Positions 1 to 5,448 of a DNA stretch of 7,692 bases are shown here, in pieces. The stretch covers positions 1 to 7,692 of the forward strand of contig QHTW01000047.1 in assembly GCA_003220955.1 (NCBI GenBank). The letters are read 5' to 3'. This DNA comes from Gemmatimonadota bacterium (GTDB lineage: Bacteria; Gemmatimonadota; Gemmatimonadetes; Gemmatimonadales; GWC2-71-9). Under the pieces are notes generated by a model, which searched no databases, had not been told where the DNA came from, and saw nothing but the letters and a program-made list of their open reading frames with translations. The stretch's first letter is position 1. Every line of letters begins with the position of its first letter. The translations under genes and the position numbers were made by a program.

Positions 1-354
1 GAAGCGTCCGACGCGGTCGAGCTCTGCACGTTGGCGCGCCGTCACTCCGACGTCGCCTTCATCCTCGCTCACATCGGCGGCGGTGGCGACTGGCTGCATT
101 CGTTGCGCGCGGTCCGTGACGTCTCAAACGTCTACGTCGATCTCTCGGGCAGCGGTGTGGACGGCGGCATGCTGGAAGCATGCGTCGAGAGCGTCGGTGT
201 GAGCCGGCTGCTGTGGGGGAGCGACATCACGATGGACACGGGATGGGCAAAGCTCCGGTACCTCGAGAGCCTGCTCGCCAAGGATGAGATCGCCGCCATT
301 CGCTGGAAGAATGCGGCGCGGATCTTTCCACCAGGCGCGTTTCCCTCAGACTGA
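1..354 (+). CDS. Metal-dependent amidohydrolase (COG2159-like), 3' end only
   Basis: This is the C-terminal 117 residues of a TIM-barrel hydrolase; the frame is open from base 1, so the start lies outside the window. Two amidohydrolase hallmarks are visible: a strand ending in AHIGGGG, whose His (bases 70-72) is a usual metal or substrate ligand, and LLWGSD, whose Asp (bases 223-225) is the usual catalytic acid of the family. The tail (KNAARIF) is the standard ending of COG2159 / 'amidohydrolase_2' proteins, in which an Asn-Ala pair follows the last barrel helix. Known members act as hydrolases or decarboxylases on small carboxylated substrates; the substrate here cannot be read. Its stop (TGA) overlaps the ATG of the next gene by one base (TGATG), so the two are probably translationally coupled. 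The N-terminal HxH metal site is not in the window, so full activity is inferred. Confidence 0.85.
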   Translation, partial: EASDAVELCTLARRHSDVAFILAHIGGGGDWLHSLRAVRDVSNVYVDLSGSGVDGGMLEACVESVGVSRLLWGSDITMDTGWAKLRYLESLLAKDEIAAIRWKNAARIFPPGAFPSD

Positions 355-1127
355 TGCGGATCGACTGCAACGCGTTCCTGGGCGCGTACCCCTGGCGCAA
401 GGTCCCCGGCACGTCGCCGGAGGCGCTCGTGCGCGCCCTCGATCGCACCGAGATCGATGTCGCGTGGATCACGCATCTGCCCGGTCTGTTCTGGCGCGAT
501 CCGACGGAAGGCAACGCGTGGCTGTATGAGACGGCGCGCGCCCAGACACGCTTCCTGCCGGTGCCCATGGTCCATCCGGGATTGGCGCAGTGGGAACAGG
601 TGCTTGCGGACGCCGCCAACGCCGGCGCGCCGGCGGTGCGCTGTGATCCGTTGTATCTCGGGCTCGAGCCCGCGGGGGCCGATATGCGCGTGCTCGCGGC
701 CGCCTGCGGCACGGCACGCGTGCCGCTGATGCTCGCGGTGCGACTTGAAGACGGCCGCCAACGCCATCCCAACGACCGCGTCGCCGAGCTCCCGGCGGCC
801 GCGGTGCGCGCCCTGATCCGCTCCGACGCCGACGTGCAGCTCATCGTGACTCACGCCGATCGGGCCTTCATCGAGGAAGTGCATTTCGGCTCGACGCCGG
901 AGGAGGCGCGCCGCATCTGGTGGGACATCTGTTGGCTTTGGGGTCCCCCCGAGGATCACCTCGCGACGCTGCTCGAGACGATCGGTGTCGAACGCTTCGT
1001 GTTCGGCACGGGACAGCCGCTGCGACTGCCGGAAACAAGCGTCGCGAAGCTCGATTTGCTCGAGCTCTCGGCCGATCAGCGCCGCGCGATTGAATCCGGC
1101 AACGTGACGACCATCGCCGCGGCCTAA
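354..1127 (+). CDS. Degenerate amidohydrolase-fold protein, probably metal-free
   Basis: A 257-residue protein with the layout of COG2159 amidohydrolases but with most metal ligands replaced. The opening reads RIDCNAFLG where the family has D-x-H-x-H, so the two His positions are Asn6 and Phe8. The mid-barrel strand reads PLMLAV, where a His is usual. The closing motif is FGTGQPL, with Gly220 in place of the catalytic Asp of FGSDxP. Only His167 in the strand LIVTHAD looks kept. The fold should therefore be intact while the usual hydrolytic chemistry is not. It directly follows an amidohydrolase that keeps its His and Asp, sharing one base (TGATG), which suggests a non-catalytic partner subunit or a paralogue with new binding function. 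No good Shine-Dalgarno precedes the ATG, consistent with coupling. Fold assignment is fairly sure; the inactive role is inference. Confidence 0.8.
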   Translation: MRIDCNAFLGAYPWRKVPGTSPEALVRALDRTEIDVAWITHLPGLFWRDPTEGNAWLYETARAQTRFLPVPMVHPGLAQWEQVLADAANAGAPAVRCDPLYLGLEPAGADMRVLAAACGTARVPLMLAVRLEDGRQRHPNDRVAELPAAAVRALIRSDADVQLIVTHADRAFIEEVHFGSTPEEARRIWWDICWLWGPPEDHLATLLETIGVERFVFGTGQPLRLPETSVAKLDLLELSADQRRAIESGNVTTIAAA

Positions 1128-1130
1128 GGA
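1126..1130 (+). promoter_or_regulatory. Possible ribosome binding site AAGGA, displaced from the annotated start
   Basis: AAGGA overlaps the stop codon of the preceding gene. It is six bases before an in-frame CTG at 1137 but 36 bases before the TTG at 1167 used for the DapA-like gene. The octamer repeat at 1139-1162 lies between the site and the TTG, so the repeat may have separated the binding site from the original start, or initiation may occur at the CTG. Confidence 0.35.
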
Positions 1131-1138
1131 AGCCGACT

Positions 1139-1162
1139 GTCAGACCGTCCGGCCGTCCGCCA
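1139..1162 (+). repeat. Three tandem copies of an 8-base unit (GTCCGACC-like)
   Basis: The units are GTCAGACC, GTCCGGCC and GTCCGCCA, each differing from GTCCGACC at one to three positions. They fill most of the 39-base gap before the DapA-like gene. The same unit recurs at 4008-4045 inside another gene. If translation began at the in-frame CTG 1137 the repeat would be read as DRPAVR, similar to the peptide encoded by the second array. Confidence 0.65.
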
Positions 1163-1166
1163 GCGT

Positions 1167-2021
1167 TTGGAGTGGGGCCTGATTCCGGCAGTTCCGGTCC
1201 CATTCCGCGGTACCACGATCGACGAGCAGGCGCAATCCGATTACACGCATTGGATGGCGGATCAGCGCGTTGCAGGCGTCGCCGTCTGGGCGCACACCGG
1301 TCGCGGGCCGCACCTCACAAGCCAGCAGCGCCGCCTCGTGCTGGATACCTGGCGTACCGCATTGCCGCACAAAATCATCGTGGCCGGCGCGAATTCGGTC
1401 GAGATGGCACGCGACGCCAAACGCGGCGGCGCCAACGCGCTGCTCGCGTTTCCGCGGCGCGAGCAGACGATCGCTTACCACGAGGAGCTAGGGCGCGAGC
1501 TGCCGGTGATCGCGTTCTATCTGTACGAGGCGGCTGGCGGTGTGGACTATGACGGTGAGGCATTGCACGCGATCCTCTCGCTACCGACGGTGATCGGTAT
1601 CAAAGTCGCGACGCTCGATTCGGTGATGACGTTTCAGCGTATCGCGGCAGTCATGCGGGATCACCCTGACAAGCTCCTGATCACAGGCGAGGACTGCTTC
1701 CTCGGCTATTCCCTGATGATGGGCGCGCGCGCAGCGTTGATCGGCATGGGTGCGGCCCTGACCGACCTTCAGACATCCCTCCTGAGCGCGCGTGCAAGGG
1801 GAGACGATCGCGTCTTCATGCGCCTTTCCGCGCAGCTGGATGCTTTTGCGCAGGCGACGTTCACAAATCCAATGGAAGGCTACATTCGCCGCATGCTCTG
1901 GGCCCTCGCCGCCGACGGCGTGATTCCCGAAGACGCCTGCGACGATCCCTGGGGTCCGGCATTGCCGGCCGCCGAACGTGACGCCGTCCGGCGTGCGGTG
2001 CGCGAGGCGCGCATACGGTAG
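1167..2021 (+). CDS. DapA / N-acetylneuraminate lyase family class I aldolase-type lyase
   Basis: A 284-residue (beta/alpha)8 Schiff-base lyase. The Schiff-base lysine is Lys146 in VIGIKVATLDS and the assisting tyrosine is Tyr118 in IAFYLYEAAGG. Their spacing of 28 residues equals that of Tyr133 and Lys161 in E. coli dihydrodipicolinate synthase. The substrate-contact motif GTTGE is replaced by AHTGR (residues 42-46), and the position of E. coli DapA Arg138, which binds the keto-acid carboxylate, is Ala123. It is therefore probably not a lysine-pathway enzyme but a lyase, aldolase or dehydratase for another keto acid; HypD-type deaminases and KDG/sugar-acid aldolases belong to the same superfamily. 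The TTG start matches the usual N-terminus (xWGLIPAVPVPF) but lacks a close ribosome site; a CTG at 1137 is the alternative. The stop TAG overlaps the possible ACG start of the next gene. Family is certain, substrate unknown. Confidence 0.88.
   Translation: MEWGLIPAVPVPFRGTTIDEQAQSDYTHWMADQRVAGVAVWAHTGRGPHLTSQQRRLVLDTWRTALPHKIIVAGANSVEMARDAKRGGANALLAFPRREQTIAYHEELGRELPVIAFYLYEAAGGVDYDGEALHAILSLPTVIGIKVATLDSVMTFQRIAAVMRDHPDKLLITGEDCFLGYSLMMGARAALIGMGAALTDLQTSLLSARARGDDRVFMRLSAQLDAFAQATFTNPMEGYIRRMLWALAADGVIPEDACDDPWGPALPAAERDAVRRAVREARIR
2004..2017 (+). promoter_or_regulatory. GAGG ribosome site followed by an ACG candidate start codon
   Basis: GAGG at 2004-2007 stands seven bases before ACG 2015-2017. 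That ACG is in frame with, and immediately upstream of, a full Tat signal peptide leading into the flavoenzyme gene. It overlaps the stop of the DapA-like gene (TAG, 2019-2021), the usual arrangement for a coupled start in this operon. The site would be ordinary if the codon were ATG. This supports either a non-standard ACG start or an ATG-to-ACG mutation. Confidence 0.45.
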
Positions 2022-2071
2022 CGCGCCGCGCGTTCCTCAAAACCAGCGCCGCTCTGGCGCTCGGAGGCTTG
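2015..2071 (+). other. In-frame Tat signal peptide coding segment without a canonical start
   Basis: Reading frame 2 upstream of the flavoenzyme ATG is open from 1982 (stop TGA at 1979-1981) and encodes xVARRAFLKTSAALALGGL directly joined to the flavoprotein. The twin arginine, the following x-F-L-K and the Ala/Leu/Gly-rich hydrophobic stretch fit the Tat consensus (S/T-R-R-x-F-L-K) almost perfectly. No ATG, GTG or TTG occurs in this frame between 1982 and 2068; the only plausible initiator is ACG 2015. Tat export would suit a flavoenzyme that must bind its cofactor before secretion. Either the export signal is alive with a rare start, or it is a relic and the protein has become cytoplasmic by starting at 2072. 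Confidence 0.7.
2063..2067 (+). promoter_or_regulatory. GGAGG ribosome binding site for the ATG at 2072
   Basis: GGAGG lies four bases before ATG 2072, a short but usable spacing. It would allow synthesis of a flavoenzyme without its Tat signal. The same bases encode Gly-Gly in the signal peptide reading, so the match could be coincidental. Confidence 0.45.
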
Positions 2072-3214
2072 ATGCCGAAAGCCAAGCAGCCTCACGTCGT
2101 CGTTGTCGGCGCAGGGGCGTTCGGCGGTTGGACCGCCTTCTTTTTGCGCCGTCGGGGCGCCCGCGTCACGCTCCTCGACGCCTGGGGACCCGGGAATTCG
2201 CGCGCGAGCTCAGGCGGCGAGACCCGTGTGATTCGCGCGACCTACGGGCCCCGCGCGGTCTACACGCACATGGCGGCGCGGGCCCTCACGCTTTGGAAAG
2301 AGCACCAGCAACGATGGCACCGGCAACTCTACCATGGTATCGGCGTGCTCTGGCTCGTCGAACGTGATGATCAGTACGAGAAAGCCGCTCTGCCGATTCT
2401 GCGCGACGCGCGCATCGCCTTCGAGGAGCTGCAAGGCGCCGCGGTGGCGCGGCGGTACCCGCAGATCAATTGCGAGCAGGTGCGCTGGGCGATTCTCGAA
2501 CGGGACGGCGGTTATCTCACGGCGCGCCGCGCGTGCGCCGCGGTGCTCGAGGGATTCGTCGCTGAGGGCGGCGCGTATCGACAACTCGCCGTGCAGGCGC
2601 CGGTGCAACCACGCGCCGGCGAACTTTCTTCCGTGACGCTGTCGGATGGCAGTACGCTGACGGCTGATCGCTTTGTGTTTGCGTGCGGGCCGTGGCTGGC
2701 GTCGTTGTTCCCCGATGTGATTGGTGAGCGCGTGAAGCCAACCCGCCAGGAGGTCTTCTTCTTTGGGACGCCCGCAGGCGACCGCCGCTTCACTGAGGAG
2801 GCGCTGCCCGTCTGGGCGGATCACGGCACGCGGTTCATGTACGGCATCCCGGGGAACGAGTGGCGCGGCTTCAAAGTGGCCGACGATACCAGAGGACCCG
2901 TCATCGATCCGACTACCCAATCCCGAGTCCCGAGTCCCGAAGCCCTTCAAATCGCCAGCGATTACATCGCCTATCGCTTCCCGGGTCTCAAGGGCGCGCC
3001 CCTGCTCGAGTCACGCGTGTGCCAGTACGAAGAGTCGCCCGACGAGCACTTCATCATCGACCACCATCCGGAGGCCGCGAACGCCTGGCTCGTCGGCGGC
3101 GGATCGGGGCATGGCTTCAAGCACGGCCCGGCGGTCGGCGAGCTCGTGGCGCGGCTCGTGCTCACGGGGGAAGCGCCGAATGAGCAATTCCGGCTTTCGC
3201 GCTTCGCTCACTAA
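2072..3214 (+). CDS. Monomeric sarcosine oxidase-like FAD-dependent amine oxidoreductase (DAO family)
   Basis: A 380-residue flavoenzyme from the ATG, or 399 with the upstream Tat segment; monomeric sarcosine oxidase (MSOX) is about 390. The N-terminus has the Rossmann motif VVGAGAFGG (Gly13, Gly15, Gly18) with Asp36 ending the second strand for ribose binding. SSGGETRVIRATYG (46-59) parallels the flavin-side Arg motif of MSOX. Cys317 in VCQYEESPDEHFIIDHHPE matches MSOX Cys315, which carries FAD as 8-alpha-S-cysteinyl linkage; Lys268 matches the oxygen-activating Lys265, and Lys350 in GHGFKHG matches Lys348. The MSOX substrate residue His269 is Asp272 here, so the amine substrate probably differs from sarcosine. 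Expected reaction: oxidation of a secondary amine or N-alkyl amino acid to an imine, with oxygen or another acceptor. Residues 281-290 are encoded by a heptamer repeat. Family very sure; substrate and location open. Confidence 0.92.
   Translation: MPKAKQPHVVVVGAGAFGGWTAFFLRRRGARVTLLDAWGPGNSRASSGGETRVIRATYGPRAVYTHMAARALTLWKEHQQRWHRQLYHGIGVLWLVERDDQYEKAALPILRDARIAFEELQGAAVARRYPQINCEQVRWAILERDGGYLTARRACAAVLEGFVAEGGAYRQLAVQAPVQPRAGELSSVTLSDGSTLTADRFVFACGPWLASLFPDVIGERVKPTRQEVFFFGTPAGDRRFTEEALPVWADHGTRFMYGIPGNEWRGFKVADDTRGPVIDPTTQSRVPSPEALQIASDYIAYRFPGLKGAPLLESRVCQYEESPDEHFIIDHHPEAANAWLVGGGSGHGFKHGPAVGELVARLVLTGEAPNEQFRLSRFAH
2916..2941 (+). repeat. Tandem heptamer CCCGAGT, about 3.5 copies, inside the flavoenzyme gene
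   Basis: Two perfect copies (2922-2928 and 2929-2935) are flanked by CCCAAT (2916-2921) and CCCGAA (2936-2941). They encode the Q-S-R-V-P-S-P-E stretch of a surface loop between the active-site lysine and the covalent-flavin cysteine. The protein length in this loop looks close to that of MSOX relatives as I recall them, so it may be sequence conversion in place rather than an insertion. Confidence 0.6.
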
Positions 3215-4325
3215 GGACTTCGAGCAGTTCAAGCGCGCGCTGCCGCGCGACTTTCCCGCGCATGTGCGCGACAACTATCGGATTGATCTCTCGGCGCGCT
3301 ATCTGGGCCAGCCGCTGCCGCATCCCATCGGGAAGGGATCCGGCCAACTATCACTCAACGCGGGTCAGCTCGAGACGGATGCCGAGGCCGGGCTGGCGTT
3401 CGCGGTGCTGAAGACGGTGATCGCCCAGGACGCCGCGGGCGATCAGTCGATGGCGGCGTGGGCGATCCACGAGTCGAAAATGACAGTCGAGCGGCGCGGG
3501 GCCGGGTGGACCGTAACATGGAAGGGCAGGGGCTGGGACCGCTCGTTCGACGACTACCTCGCGCTCGTGCGCGCGGGGCGCGATCTCACGCGCGCGGGAC
3601 GATTGCTCACGATTCCATCCGTCAAGTATCATCTGCCGCGACTCGCCGAGCCGTTTCGCGACGCGGAATACGCTTTCACGACCCGCGCACTGGCCAAGGT
3701 CTGGGGCGAGTCTCCACTGTTGCTCGAGAAGGACTTTTCACCGACGCTCGCCGGCGATGCCCTGGCCAATGAGAAGCAACAGATCCTGCGTTGGCTGCGC
3801 GAAGTCCCGCAGCGGATTCGCGCACACGCCGATGTGCGCCTTGCGATGAAGCTGATGCACGCGCGCTTCGACGAAGATTTTCAGCGCGACATGATGGCAG
3901 CCGCCGGCTCGGCCGATGCGCTTGTGGTCTTCAATCGACTCTTCGATGCCCAGAAGGGAGTCGCCTACGGAGGAGCAGAGCTGAGCGAGCGAAATCTGCG
4001 CGTTTTAGACCGGCCGTCCGACCGTCCGACCCTCCGACCGTCTCTCAGTGGCACCGGTAACATCCACAGCGGCCGCATGATCGTCGAATACGCGGTCCGG
4101 GGCTGCTCGTCGGTCCAGCTGCATACGTTCTTCCAACTGCCGCTCGAGGAGTATCCGGCTACTGCTGGCTCGCGCACCCAGCGCGCGCTGCACGCGTTGT
4201 TGTTTGATCCTCGAGACGGCTTGATCGCGGTCGTCCTGGAGCGCGAGGCAGAAGGAAAACTGGAGCGGCGAGGCGGCGAGCTACATTTTCTCGATCTCTT
4301 ACCCGATGCATATAACGCGCGCTGA
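3180..4325 (+). CDS. Dihydroorotate dehydrogenase-like FMN TIM-barrel protein, substrate unknown
   Basis: A 381-residue protein whose barrel resembles the dihydroorotate/dihydropyrimidine dehydrogenase superfamily in order. DLSARYLGQPLPHPIGKGSG (residues 38-57) resembles the opening strand that leads to the FMN site; VLKTV with Lys78 matches the second FMN-contact strand. MKLM (Lys224) and LVVFNRLFD (Asn252) resemble the 'vKl...' and '...l.NR' strands, and SGTGNIHSG (290-298) followed by SVQLHTFF resembles the flavin-phosphate glycine loops. No four-Cys cluster and no clear DHOD Cys/Ser catalytic loop are visible, so pyrimidine synthesis is doubtful. A possible role is an FMN redox enzyme in the pathway of its neighbours. 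Residues 277-288 (DRPSDRPTLRPS) are encoded by an octamer repeat. The ATG overlaps the flavoenzyme end by 35 bases and follows a GGGGGAA ribosome site. The frame is open further upstream, but that part lies within the flavoenzyme gene and looks non-coding. Confidence 0.75.
   Translation: MSNSGFRASLTKDFEQFKRALPRDFPAHVRDNYRIDLSARYLGQPLPHPIGKGSGQLSLNAGQLETDAEAGLAFAVLKTVIAQDAAGDQSMAAWAIHESKMTVERRGAGWTVTWKGRGWDRSFDDYLALVRAGRDLTRAGRLLTIPSVKYHLPRLAEPFRDAEYAFTTRALAKVWGESPLLLEKDFSPTLAGDALANEKQQILRWLREVPQRIRAHADVRLAMKLMHARFDEDFQRDMMAAAGSADALVVFNRLFDAQKGVAYGGAELSERNLRVLDRPSDRPTLRPSLSGTGNIHSGRMIVEYAVRGCSSVQLHTFFQLPLEEYPATAGSRTQRALHALLFDPRDGLIAVVLEREAEGKLERRGGELHFLDLLPDAYNAR
4008..4045 (+). repeat. Tandem octamer GTCCGACC, about 4.7 copies, inside the FMN-barrel gene
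   Basis: Units run GACCGGCC, GTCCGACC, GTCCGACC, CTCCGACC and a partial GTCTCT. The second and third are identical. The array is read in frame as a Pro/Arg/Ser-rich linker (residues 277-288) just before the last flavin-binding strand. The same unit forms the array at 1139-1162, about 2.9 kb upstream, so this is a dispersed short tandem repeat and not a chance low-complexity patch. Confidence 0.75.
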
Positions 4326-5448
4326 GCTGTTCGAGCTGACACAGCCGCTGCTCGAGCCGTTCGTCATCTCGGGCGGCACGATGACCGAACGCCGATCTCT
4401 CGTCGTGGTGCTGCACGCCGCCGCCGGGCACGTCGGCTACGGCGAGGCACCGCCGTTCCAATTCCCCTTCTACTCGGAAGAAACGCTGGTCAGCGCGCAC
4501 GACATGATCGAGCGCGTCTTGATGCCGCGGGTGGTCGGGCGCGAGTTCGAGGGACCCGAGGCGATCGACGCCGCGCTGCGCGACGGCGTGCGCGGGAACT
4601 GGTTCGCGCGCGCGGGTATCGAGACGGCCGCGTGGGATCTCGAGGCGAACGCGCGTGGGGTTGGCCTCGCGACGCTCCTCGCCGAACGTCTCGGCGTCGC
4701 ACCCGCAGCCAGCGTCGCCTGCGGCGTGGCATTGGGCATTCCTCCTGACCGCGATGCCGCTGAGCTCACGCGCGCCGTATATGACGCGGTGCGGCACGGA
4801 TACGCGCGGATCAAAATCAAGGTGGCCCCCGGCTGGGACACGGCCGCGGTCCGCGCGGCGCGGCACGGGCTCGAGGGAAGCGATCTGCCGCTCACGGTAG
4901 ACGCGAACGGCGCCTACGAATGGCCGCGCGACGAGGCGGCGCTGCGCGCGCTCGACGATGCGGGTCTGCTCTACATCGAGCAACCGCTTCACCCCGACGA
5001 GCTGGTCGGGCTCGCGCGACTCGGCGAGACGCTGCGCACCCCGATCTGTCTCGACGAGACGCTGCGCGACGCCCGGGCGGCTCGCCAAGTCATGGCGCTC
5101 AACGGCCCGAAAGTCTGGAACATCAAGGTCCACCGTGTCGGTGGCCTGAGCGAGGTCTGCCGGATTTACCGGCTGGCCGCCGAGTACGGCGCCAAGCTTT
5201 GGGCCGGCACCATGCCCGAGTCGGGCATCGGGTCCCAGGCCGCGCTTGCGGCCGCAGCATTGCCCCTGTTCGTCTATCCGTCCGACCTCGAGCCGTCCGC
5301 CCGCTGGTTCGGCAGGAACGGTGACGTCATCAAGCTCACGATGGGCAGGGGCGGGCGTATGGCGGTTCCGCAACAGTCGTGCGGCCGGCTGCTCGATCCG
5401 GGTCGTTTCCGCCTCTTGACCACGCCTGTACTTTTTGGGGCGCCATGA
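4306..5448 (+). CDS. Enolase-superfamily o-succinylbenzoate synthase / N-acylamino acid racemase (MenC/NSAR-like)
   Basis: A 380-residue protein with the alpha+beta capping domain (about 1-130) and modified TIM barrel of the muconate-lactonizing subgroup. Every catalytic element is present: the KxK pair Lys170 and Lys172 in RIKIKVAPGWD, metal ligands Asp199 (VDANGAY), Glu225 (YIEQPLHPDEL) and Asp250 (CLDET), and the opposite-face base Lys274 (WNIKVHRVGGL). MPESGIGSQAALAAAALP is the typical C-terminal segment of OSBS/NSAR enzymes. Members dehydrate SHCHC in menaquinone synthesis or racemise N-acylamino acids, and some do both. No other men gene is visible, and the flavin oxidase and lyase upstream favour racemase-type use; this is inference. 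It starts inside the end of the preceding gene (20-base overlap, no clear ribosome site) and its stop forms ATGA with the next start, so it is mid-operon. A dipeptide or betaine epimerase is a less likely alternative. Confidence 0.92.
   Translation: MHITRAELFELTQPLLEPFVISGGTMTERRSLVVVLHAAAGHVGYGEAPPFQFPFYSEETLVSAHDMIERVLMPRVVGREFEGPEAIDAALRDGVRGNWFARAGIETAAWDLEANARGVGLATLLAERLGVAPAASVACGVALGIPPDRDAAELTRAVYDAVRHGYARIKIKVAPGWDTAAVRAARHGLEGSDLPLTVDANGAYEWPRDEAALRALDDAGLLYIEQPLHPDELVGLARLGETLRTPICLDETLRDARAARQVMALNGPKVWNIKVHRVGGLSEVCRIYRLAAEYGAKLWAGTMPESGIGSQAALAAAALPLFVYPSDLEPSARWFGRNGDVIKLTMGRGGRMAVPQQSCGRLLDPGRFRLLTTPVLFGAP

Noticed and set aside
132..959. 275-codon open frame on the - strand over the two amidohydrolases
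   Set aside because: It crosses a gene boundary on the other strand, is low in recognisable motifs and Arg-rich; shadow frame.
1139..1162. Short repeats as a CRISPR or operator array
   Set aside because: Units are contiguous 8-mers with no spacers, not palindromic, and recur inside a coding region, so neither a CRISPR nor a clear operator.
2763..3179. Upstream extension of the FMN-barrel reading frame inside the flavoenzyme gene
   Set aside because: This part translates to Ser/Arg/Pro-rich sequence without fold features while the flavoenzyme frame carries conserved motifs. The homologous part starts after ATG 3180.
3180..3214. 35-base overlap of flavoenzyme and FMN-barrel genes as evidence of a frameshift
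   Set aside because: Both proteins look complete at their ends (MSOX-like tail; intact barrel opening), and other genes here overlap too, so ordinary operon packing explains it.
4159..5373. 404-codon open frame on the - strand opposite the racemase gene
   Set aside because: Arg/His/Ala-rich translation with no recognisable motif, antisense to a gene with all catalytic residues. It is a shadow frame of high-G+C coding DNA.
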